A stretch of DNA of 64,000 bases from NCBI GenBank assembly GCA_004352715.1, contig SCFE01000027.1:1865735-1929734 (forward strand), in the 5' to 3' direction. The stretch's first letter is position 1. Each line of letters starts with the position of its first letter. This DNA is from Hofstenia miamia. Taxonomy: Eukaryota > Xenacoelomorpha > Acoela. Both the position numbers and the translations under genes were made by a program. Shown here in pieces: positions 34,201 through 46,200 of this stretch. The notes beneath the pieces are model-generated. The model searched no databases, was not told where the DNA came from, and saw only the letters and a list, made by a program, of their open reading frames with translations.

Positions 34201-37200
34201 GTTGTTGATTGGTGTGTGTACGTGCGCTCGTGTTATCAATTGGGAAAGCCTATTCATTGCGAGGCTTGCGGTTACAGGAAACGCATATCATTTGTTTACA
34301 ATTCATTAGTAATTATGTCTCCCGATTTCAACACTCATATGGAGCAGTTGGATGTACTCGACCTCAGTTTTCCTAAAGAATCATTTCAAACACAGCATTT
34401 CGTAAGTTATTTTTTAACGCATTCTAATTTGAACTCAAGTAATTTAATTTTTATTATAAAACTAAGATGTATTTTTATAATTTCATAAATTGATTTTATA
34501 CTAATGGTACTATATAGAACATTTTGAACAGGTGGCTTTTCAATTTTTTTTCCTAGAATTATTATATACAATTATTTTTTGCAAATTATGGAAAATCTAA
34601 TTATGTCTTGCAAAAAAGTTTTATGAGGTTCTTCACACAAAAATTTTAGCTATGAGAGCTGTTCTTTTTTAACACGTTTTTATGCATTTTTTTGAAAACA
34701 TTGGTTTTTGTTTTCTGAAAATCACTATACATAAATTTTTTTCCCCCTAATACTGCCCATGAAATCAGTAGCATATCCAGGAATTTCTGATGGGGAATGG
34801 GGACATTTCAAATTTGATCAAGTTTAGTGTTCAATTATATGGAATATCCTTTCAAAAGCTGTCAAAATATTGTAAAATTGATCGTTAATGTGCATTTTTG
34901 ACAATAGTCCTTAAATTTTTTAATGAAATCCATTGTTCCTTAACCAAAAATATCAATGTTGAAGCCCAGAGGGGGGATATTGCCCCCCTAAATACGCCAC
35001 TGCCTGTAATCGCAGAATCAATGTATCCTTCATGAGTTTCGTCTGAAATCAGCTTACAGATAATACAGGGTGAAAAAAGTCTTTGGAATATTGCATAAAC
35101 TGTATTTCGAATATCAATATTACAGATTTTTTCAAAATAAAAAGGAATTTAGTTAGAATGAAAACTATTTCTTTTTAAGTTACGCTATTTTCGGATACTT
35201 GGTAGCCTAATCGTAATGGTCGCCATCATTTCAGAGCATCATCATCTTATGATAAGAGGACGAGGACTGATAAATTAAATGTTAATCAAATTAATCAAAT
35301 CTAAGCTAAACTAAGCTTTGTCATCAGATTTGAATCGATAATAGACAGCATGACCTTGAAAACGCACGCATAGTTGACTCGAGACATTTGACTCGTTGAC
35401 TGTGTTTCATTGAAGTGTACTGGAAGTGTCCTGTCAAATGGCTGATTTAAGCATTGTTGAAAAAGCTCACTTCGTTTCCGTGGCTAATATCTTATAAGAG
35501 CGTGGCTACAGTTAGTTTGTACAAGGTAAACATGTTTTTGCAGTATTTTATGCAATAAATTACTACAATATTCCAAAGACATTTTTTACACCCTGTATAT
35601 ATATATATATATATAAAGTAAAATAATGTAATGTAATTAATGCTTTCTTTATAGGATTTCACAGAATTATTTTGTTCATCTCTATTCCAGAAGAGTAAGG
35701 TTGCGCAAGCTTTCTTTTTCCAGCAATCAGTCGATATTAAAACCCCAAATTCAATATCAAAAGTTAAACACAACCAGACGTTTAAGTGCAACCTCTGTAC
35801 AGTTGGGTGTTCCACGTTATCCAGTTTAAAACGCCACGTGAGGCAGGTGCATTTCCCCGACAACAGCTTTATTTGTACCCATTGTCAACGAGGATTTAAG
35901 CGCAAAGATCATCTGAAGTCGCATGTGCTCAGACGTCACTCCAATGCATCAGCCTCGTCTCCAGAATCTTTGTAATCTTATTTCTCATTGCAATTGTAAA
36001 TTGTGTATATTTTAAGTATTTGTATCAGTCTGGCTTTTTGCTTCTATGCGAAAAGTGGCATACTTCTTTAATCAATAAATTTGTGCATGGATTTTTTATT
36101 TTATTTAGTTTTTTGTTCATCTACCTTCGACTATGATTATGATTTGCGGCAAAATTCACTTAGCGATGCCCATTTGAATGCAAAAGAGACTGTTTGAAAC
36201 TACCATGCAACTTGCAACTCGAGTAGATGTGCACTTTCACTTAAAATCGGTGTGAAATCGTTCTTTAGAGATTAACCATTTCAAATTCTTTTCCTTTGCG
36301 TTCATAATTCTATTGTCTATACCTTAGAGCTGGGCGCCAGCCGGCTGAGCCGCCGCCGCCTGAAAATTTAGACTAATACTATATCAAGACAAACAAAATG
36401 TGTCATAAAGAAAAAACCGCAGTTAATGTCTTTGATGTGGTAGTTACGTTTTACATGGATTGGTTGTGCTTCCCAACGTTAACCCTTTTTATTACGTTTT
36501 ATTATGTTTTTTATTACGTTAAATATGCTTTAGTATTTTGTTGTTTTTATACATTTTAGTTTAGGGTATATCTTATTAATCAGATTGCTTGTAAGCGCAT
36601 GATAGTCTCACAATACTGCTTGGATCATATGCGGTTTTTTACAGGGCTATATAATATAATAATGTATTTTTTATATTGCGCACATATTTGTAATTGTAAC
36701 TCAGAGTGCTGTTTTCAGCAATTTCTTAAAACTTGATAGTTTTTTCAGTTCTGTTATTTGCACTAATATTGTTGAAAATATAGGCACCAGCAATTGAAAT
36801 CGATCTTTTAGATTCAGTACGTTTATGATTTCTCATTTTTATAAAATATTGTCTAAAAGTCCTCTTAGTTGAATTTTCAAAAACAAATAAATCATTTAAA
36901 TATGTAGGAGCATTATGAACTGGCTTGAAGATTATTATGCTAACTTTATAAATTATGCGATAGGAAATTTTTAACCAATGAAGTTGAATGTTTGCAGGAC
37001 TTACATAATCCATCCTTTTCAAACCAAAAACAAAGTGTACACAGCTATTTTGAATTCTTTGAAGTTTCTGCATTAAAATATTGCTCATACCAAGAAAGCA
37101 GGCATTACAGTAGTTTAGTTTAGCTAGAATTAATGTTCTGACAAGTTCTGATTGAGAATTTGTTGGCAGATAATTTCTAATTTTGTAAAGATCTTTCAGA

Positions 37201-40200
37201 ATAAAGGAGGAATGTTTAACTAACTGAATGTACATGACATCTTTCATTGTTAAAATTCCTATCGAATACGAAGCCTTATAGGATTTCTACATGGAATAGT
37301 ATACAGTCCAGTTCCAAAGATGTCGCTCAGTCGGCTGCGCCGCCGACCTTATCGGGTCTGCGTCGCCAATAGTAGTCGGCTGACGGCGGCGCCGATCTCT
37401 ACTATATCTAAGTTGTAAATTGGGAAATTCGCTGAGTGTGTTTTTGATTTGAAAAAATTGTAACATTTTTGTTTAAAATTGAAGGTTTGTATGATTAGAA
37501 CATAGAATTTCGAACTTTGGATTTTTGAGCCGTTTATTGGCTCGCCTCGAAATTTTTCATTTGTTCTAGTGCGCATCTATAGTTTGAGGAATGTTGCTGA
37601 TTGACAGTAAAGAATTAAGCATTAATGTATTTCCTTTGTTTACTAAACAGAGTGTAATATTTATATCAACCATCAGCGGAGTTATTTTCAGACAAATATA
37701 TTAATCACTACCGGTGTGCGATTGTTTCAATATTTTTTTAATTGATGCATGTTTTTTAAGATAATGATTTTCATTAATTATTGCATCCTATTGTCATTTA
37801 ATAGAAATTTACAAATGAGGAGTGGTAAGAAAATTTAGCGAAAATAATTGGTTTTTGGGTTTGTATAAAAATGAAATCTGTTACTAACATTGAGGTGTGT
37901 AATTCAATATCAATGTGAAAGTGAACCATATTGTAAAGAAATGATTAAATGTTAGATCAGTGTGTACTTGAAGTTTAACCAAGTAGTTGAAGCACTAAAT
38001 AAATGAAATGAAGCTCATCATTTCCCTAAGTGTCAGCGTTGTTTAACTTTGAATTGACTCACCTACCTTAGAACTATGTGAACCATTTTACTGAATCTAG
38101 ACGTATCAAAATTTGATAATTAAAAAGTTTATTTATTCAATTATTTGAATGAATCGAATATATTTGCCACTTTAATATTAAAAATGCTTGTTTAAATAGC
38201 TTTATTAAAGAACCATTGCATTGATGTTTTCAACTTCAGCATGCTGTTTGCAATGCTGGGCAGAGTTTACTATTGATATAAGCATTTAAAAACCATAATA
38301 AAATATAGCAGTCTGGTGTAATATCACCCTTACGATGTGCATGTATATTCCTATTTTCATATGTATGAAATTGATAGTAATAATTGTCTTCATCATAAAG
38401 GCCTTTAAGAATGGCAAGTTTTGGAAATAGCTATTGCTAATGTTTTTGACAGTAATATTTTTTCGAAAATGTTAACCTTCTAACTACCATGGGGTCTCCA
38501 GGGGCACCACACAAGGATATTTGAATGAGTATAATTTTTAATAATTATAATTTTTTGCAATTGTACATCCTTATGTGTTTATGTACATTTTGAAATTTAA
38601 GGTCGCTAGAGACCCCATGGTAATTATTTAAAAGGTTTTGGTCTCGTAGTTAGGGGTTAATACCCGAATTTGTTAAAATCGATAATCAAGGCAATAAAAA
38701 ACTGAGCAAAATTTTGTTGCATCGTTGTTTCGAGGATGTTTATCAATACACGGTGTATACAGGGTGGCCGCATCAATGCACTTACGAAAAGCATGGTGAG
38801 AAACAATTTAACACCAGTAGAATTTATTATCCGGTCCACTCCTTGAGAAAATTATAGAATTCCGAAATTGATCGTTTTTCCAATTTTGTTAGGTTATATT
38901 TTTCGAATATTACTTTGACTATGCTGTCACTAATTCATGCTTTGCTGTATATCCTATTTCTTACTTCGTTATTAAATACAAGATTTGTTTTACTTGTGCC
39001 ACGCGACTAAGACCCATCCTGTATATATAAGTAAATATATAGCATCATGATTTTTTTAAAAATTCAACTTAATCCGGTGATTAAAATCCGGCTTCCAGAT
39101 TATAATCAAGATTCATTTAATTTTTTACTTCTTATTCTGTCATCTATTGTTTAAATTGCATGTCAAATAGACTCGTATCTAGGAATATAAAGATGCCACA
39201 CTAAAAATATAGAAATTTTTTAATTGAGTATTTGAAATTTCAATTTTTTCGATTGAGTTCAGTACTTCCGTGGTTGAGCATCTTGAAGCAAACAATCAGT
39301 TTCTCTGCTTTTTCAACACTCAAGTGATTGTTCTAAACAAACATTCAAGGGATCCGGAATTTGGGAAGCACGATAATGCAGATTGGATAATTGTAAAACC
39401 ATTAGTGTCCGCAGTTAATAATTTCCATTTGTCACCTGGATGAACTTCATGAACACCATTTCAATAATGTCCCAGAAATGGGGCAGAATTATTACGAAGT
39501 TTAATAGGAATTGCCATTTTCGTGATAGCTAGCAGCGAAGTCAAGAGTGATAGACACATCATAATATATTGCCTTATATGGTAGAATCGGCGCAAGCTCC
39601 GTTAGAGCGCGACTGGAACCTGCTCGATTTTTCCTTCTATACCTGTGCCAGACTTTGTGCAAGAATCCCAAACATGTTATGTGTGTACCACTAGAAGTTT
39701 ACGAAACATCAACATGGTAAAGCATTAAAATGGTTATTTGGTATTAATAATTAAATAATTAAATTATAATAATTAATAATTAAATAATCGGCTTGATTAA
39801 TATCAAACAAGCCTGTTCAGCATTAATACAAATATAAAATCAATATATTTTAGTTTCAACTACCATTAAATATAGCCATATATATTTTTCAAATGTTTAA
39901 ATTTGTAGCTATTGTGTTGTTTTCGCTCTCTATGGCGCAAATCTTTATAAATGTTTTATACAAATATGTTTTTCATTTGTATTTAGAAGAAAAACGATTG
40001 GAATCCACTAAGGACGGTCGATGGTGTTGTTACTTCATCGCCTGAAACAGCCGACTCTGTAACGCCAGGTGTTACTGATCACCAATCAGATCTAGAAGCT
40101 ATTCGTAATGGTTTTCACTTGCTTCAGTTCGAAAATGAGCGGTTAAGAAAAGTTATTGCCAAACAAAAACGTCTCTGTAAGTTTAAGAGATGTCCACTGA

Positions 40201-43200
40201 ATTTTGTTTATAATCTAACAATAGGTGCATACATTCCTTTAAGATTCCAACTTAATTTTGTTAAATAATTAAAGATGCTTAAACCATTCGTTCGTTTAAT
40301 GGAAATTCCAAAAAGATTCAGAAATTCAAAGAACGCATTCTAATGAGATTTTTGAAATATTTCTTAATCAATAGTTCAATTTGAAAATTAATTTTCTTAT
40401 CTATGTTTAAGAAATGTTTTTGCCTTAAACCAATAATCTTTTCAGGTTTGTGTTTACAATATTCAGGTTTCACTGTCCTCATAAGACTGATATCCATTTT
40501 AACTATTTCATTCAAAAACATTTCTTTAGAGGCTTTTTCAATATAAACCTAACATACGTGGTCAGAAAATATCTATAGTTGTACTTCTCTATATAGAAAT
40601 GGAATATTTGCCAGGTTTGTGACATTTGCCAAAGCAAGCCAAGATTCCCGAGACTTTCTTGTGACCTCCCAACAGTAAATATAGCAAATTATGTGTAATA
40701 ATATAAGAAATGAAGAAATATTGCAATACTTCATCAGTATACGTATGTGTTTTAATCAAGCTTATTCTAGTTTTGATTTTACAGGTTCTCAAAAATTTGT
40801 GCCCTGTTTAATTTCATGAAGTCTTTGATTATCAGAGATGCAATCAAACCCTCGATTACTCGGTTACTTTAAGGCTAACAACTATATTATATTTTCTCTT
40901 CAGTACCGTTTTATAGAACTTTGCATTTTTTGCATAATTCCATATTTAATTTAATGAGTATAATTGACTCATTCTTAAGCTGGACATATTCGATTTTTAA
41001 ACTGTCAAACAATAATTATGAATTATTACTGCTACTATAGGCATAATGAACAATCTATTGAACTTTTTCATTGAATTCACTATTCGTTTAATTTAATTTT
41101 AAATTAATATGTAGCTAGAATTGTTCATCCAAATATGCATTAAGGTTCTTCTTTTGATCATTTCGATAAAGAAATACTTTAGTACCAGAGTATGCATTTT
41201 ATCCTACCGTGTACCTTTCCTAAAAAATAGTTCTCTATTCGCTCATGCACTGTTGCACAGACACAGGCACCGAATTCATATGCTTGAAGCATAACGCATG
41301 TCTTTATGAATATTTGAGTGTAATTAGTACATATTTCTATAACATCACGCATATTTCATTTCATCCTATGTACAGGATAATGCACCTCTACAGTTTGGTG
41401 ATAATCGATAGAGTTTTCCCTCCATGCGGCAAATTCATGCACCACAACAGTTGATGATTTGAAAAATCATTTATGCGATGCATATTTGAGTTTGAGCATA
41501 ATTTTAAGCATGTAAATCCCGCCCCTGCACACTCAGTAATGTAAGAAAACTCGGCTTTTCGGCCTTATTTAAAGCATCGGCCGTCTAGAGTGCGTGTGTC
41601 GCTATAATTACTCTTTTAGTATGCATTCAAAACAAGCGTGTCAATTCTGAGTGAATACAAAGTTTTTGCATTCCTGAAATTTGTAATCCATTAACGTGCG
41701 GTACAAGTGTGTCACCTGTATGTCAATTTCCACTACGTCAACACTAATTTGTTTTGAACACAAAATAGTTTTTGTTATTGTTCGAGGAGTTTAGTTCTTA
41801 AAACCATTTCTTTGAAGTTTATAATTGATTTAGATGAATTTTCTATATATCTATGCATAGGTATTTCGTGTAACACTAACTTTTATGGAGATTTATAGTG
41901 GAAACTAAACCACATAAAATTGTCTTCAAGTTTAAAGAGTTCCATTTTACTGCCATATTCTGATAAAAAATCTAGGTGGGCGGTTTGATATAAGTTTGAG
42001 TTTAAAATAGATTACTTAATAATGGATTACTGAATTATAAGATGAGTTAATTAACAGCAGTATTTAAATTCATGCGCATCTCTTATGTCACAGCAAAGGG
42101 GGGGCGGCCGCAACCCCACCCACCTCCTAAATCCGCCCCTGAAATTATGGTACCCATGTACGTTATATTGGAACGTAAGAAGCATAAATTGTTAACTTCA
42201 AGTGACGTTAAATATAGTTTGAATTGAATTAATGTAATTTACTTATCTTACAAAGTCATACAAGCAGTACAGTGTAGAGTCGTCTTAGCGTATTTTTATG
42301 TTTGATGTGTTGTTAATTATAGTTAGGAGGTTTGAATTAACCAAACGTGTTGATAAATCTACTTGAAAATGGGAGTTATTTATTGCATTGTAGTTGTAAA
42401 ATATAGTTGCAAAATTCTACCTCTCAGTGATATTAACAAAAGCTCCTGATTTGGTTTAATATAAACTTCATTGATGGTTATTATGACCATTTATGTATGC
42501 ATGTATAATAGCAATTTGGTAAGTTTTCTTGTTGTGTCAATTTTAGGTAAATAACCTTTAGCTACGCCCATAACGGGCTTTTGATTTGGGCACGGACAAA
42601 CCAATAGACCTATTTTATAGGTACGGGCTACAGGTCGGGCACGGTCCCTACTCTAGAAGATTTGGTTTATAGTATAGCCATATATGGTAAGCCGATATTT
42701 TTCAACCATCCATAATGCCAATATTTTGTATTTCCACCATACATTATGGCCATAATGGTCATTATGTAAAATACGTTTTATGATGGTGAAATGTATGTAT
42801 AATACATGTGGTAATAATAAAATAATAATTGATTTCTAATACTTATCAAAATAAATACCAAATTACAAGCTGCAGTTAAAATCCAACAGTTTTTATGTAA
42901 TATGAATTTGTACTGATATAACAAGCCGGGAGCAATTTACTAGGTTGCAGAAGTATTTTGAAGCACTCAGAAACACTCAGAAACAAACTTAAATTGTTTT
43001 TTGTTTGTTTCCAATACAACTTAATCATCAGTATTTGTTTACAATCCACAATAACAAATGGAAAACAATCTCCTGAAGCTTTTTACTAGATGTTTGCAAA
43101 ATATTTAAAAGTTGTTATTTTATCAAAATGTTTTTTGTTCAAAACAATATATAAAATAAATATTTACTCATTTCATCATTTCATTATTTTTAATTAATTA

Positions 43201-46200
43201 TTTGTCACTAAATTTCACAATTTTCTTGAAAAATAAATATAAAATAGTGTATGTAACAATATATTTATTGATTTCCATTATTTTTTAAGTCGGTCTATCC
43301 ATAATGGCCATAAACTTTTTGCCACCATACAATTTTAGTATCCATAATATGGTGCATAATGGTATGGTACCATATCATCGCAATTGAAGGTATAAGCCAG
43401 GTGTGTCATTAAGGTGTCCACGCTCTCCCCCTTAAATCCAGACAAAAGTCGAAATATCAAAGATGTAAAAAGGAAGTGGTCTCTATGTTAAGCCGTGCAA
43501 TCTCATGAGGACTTTCGCCAATTACTATAATCAGACGTTATCAGAAATTGAATTAGGTTTTCTGAAGTAATAAAATTATCAAGATCGGTTTGTGTCTTAT
43601 GTAACAACTGCTTCCAAAGAGCGGTTTTTTTAATTGTAAAAACAAGTAATATGTTATTTACGTTCAATAATATCAATTGAAAAACTGTCAAACTTAGATG
43701 TTGCTATCAATATGTTTTCCTCATTTAGTGTTTCGGTATTTTCTTTTATAATAATCATTTTAATGTAACATTTTTGTTAATAAAAATCAAGTTGTTTATA
43801 TACCTACTGCCTAGTATAAATATTTGTAGCGCAGTTTGCACTAAAGCCACAAGGTTGCTGGCATAAATTTGTGTAATGTTTAAAATAGTACAAATTAAGT
43901 AATAATTTTGGCTCCCATCAAGAGTTTTGTGCAGTGGCGCAACTGGATAAAACCCACAGTGTGAGAGCATAACCGCAATAAGTAATCGTACTGCTTAATT
44001 AGTTCTCTGCTTGGTGCTTCTATAATTATTATTGCTCTCATTAGACATGGTGAATGCATGCTCGACTACAGTTGTAAATCGAACAATTACAAAAAGGATG
44101 GTTCTGTAGTAGTTTAACGACTTTCGAATGGTGATCGTTACGCCACGATTTTTAGCACCCCACTGGAATGATGAAATACAAAGGCAACCAACTTGCATGC
44201 TTAGAGTCCGGGGACAATATCTGAACTATCCGTGTTCAGTGTTGCGCGCCAATGTAGAACAAATCAATATACACGGATAGGACAATCTAAAACAAAATTC
44301 ACTCGGCACGTACAAGCACGTGAAAAATCGTTACTCGTAGCGCACTGGTGTAAACAGGGGTTTAGCAATGGCAGCCATTAATATTGATGACTAATTTTAG
44401 CGATAGCATGCATCTGATCGTAAGGAGCACACCATATTATTTTTGAAGGAATCAAGCATTCTTGTACGATTAATTTATTCTATGACTGTAAATTGTGCTA
44501 TTAACAGTGAATTTTAGCTTCCTTCTATTTGGACAGAAACAAAGAATTGAGCAACGAAGTTCAAAAATTACAGAAATCGCCCCTAGAGTTCAAAGAATCG
44601 CCCAATTCACTGTTGGATATCGATCCACCTTTAAAGTAAGATTACATAATGTTTGCTTAATTGTTGTTTGGTACATGAAGTTTTTGATTAGATATTATCA
44701 TTAAGTAAATATCGGGATAATTACAAAGCTGATAATGCGGATAAACAGATCACTATACACAAGTATGCATATAAATATTTACTTGAATGTTGTTTTTGCA
44801 CGATTTACATAAAAACGCTTTTCTTGGTTCTCCACTTACATGTATGTAGTTCTGTTTGATTTTAGTTGTCCTATCATTTTGAAATTAGTGATTTATAAAT
44901 AGATTTTACTCAGATGTTTGTTTTATGTTTTTTTCCAATATTGTTAGTCTATTTCGGAAAACTACAATATATTATTGAAAAACAATGATGTAAATTGCTC
45001 TAAAATGTTATCCTGAAACAGCAGTATAATATTGCATCTCAGCCTTTTGGGTGTCTCTTTAAAGTCATCTACTCAAGTGCCCAAAATTTTTGTAGTTTTA
45101 TAACAGTGGAAGTATTTTAAAATTTTGAACAAATATTAAATTCTTAAGAATGTAAGGCAATCACTGCAGTTTAATTTTTACTGTTTTGATACCAATCACC
45201 TTGGTTAATTTAATTTAATATCCCGATTTTGTGTTGCATTTTTAGGTTATTAGGTTATTTGTTATACTTCTATTTAATAGCAATTCAACGCAGATTTGGA
45301 ACCGGCCGGGTCGGTAGGTGGCTGGTAAAATTGCATTATAGATTTAATATATGCAGGGATATATATATATATATATATATAACTTGTTTTAATCTAGAAA
45401 ATTATACATGTCGATGCAAGACCTGACATTGCATAGTGGAAATTTCCTAACAAATCGCCATTTTGATATTTTTTATATATCAATTCTTTGCATAACTTGC
45501 ATCGCTTTTTCATATTTCATTTTTTAGTATGATAGTTAAATTATACATACCTAAGCTTGTAGCCTTATCAATCATTATGGTTTACATTGCTGTGACATTT
45601 GATCTCACTTAGCACTTAATAATATATAAGAAATTACACAAATAATTATACTTAAAAAATTTTCCGTTAAAGCCTAGCATAATTACTCCTCTAGTAGAAT
45701 GTGTTAAACTTCTCAACTTACTTTTGCATTTGAATGACCAAAAATCTTTCAAATTAATTTGGAGTGTCTCTTCCAATATTAGAAAAATACAAGTGTTCAA
45801 GTTTTTTTTACTATAAACAGTTTCTGTTAATATTATTAGAAGTTCCATTACTAAACAAAGTAAAATTACCTTATCAAAAAACAGAACAACTCCATTTATA
45901 TGAAAATTTTTGAGAGGTTCTAGAAAGCAAACTTAATTATTGTGCTAATTGCGATACTGTAGATTGCTGAAACAAAAATGTTTTTTCAAACTTTAGATTT
46001 TCATAGGAATTCCTCCCAAACTAAGCAAAATATTCCCAGTTTACAAGATAAAACAGGAATTTTTTTATAATTTTGGTCGATAACCGCCGGTAGTTTTACC
46101 GGTCTTCGATGAAATTTCCAAGTGGCTGCAGGCCTGTAAATTGCTGGCCCGGTCGACCGATAGCCGGTTCCATCTCTGATTCATCGATTCAACTAATACT

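Noticed and set aside
34025-34309. Protein-coding frame upstream of the zinc-finger start
   Set aside because: No domain; CG-richer sequence just before the ATG is better explained as 5' UTR/promoter.
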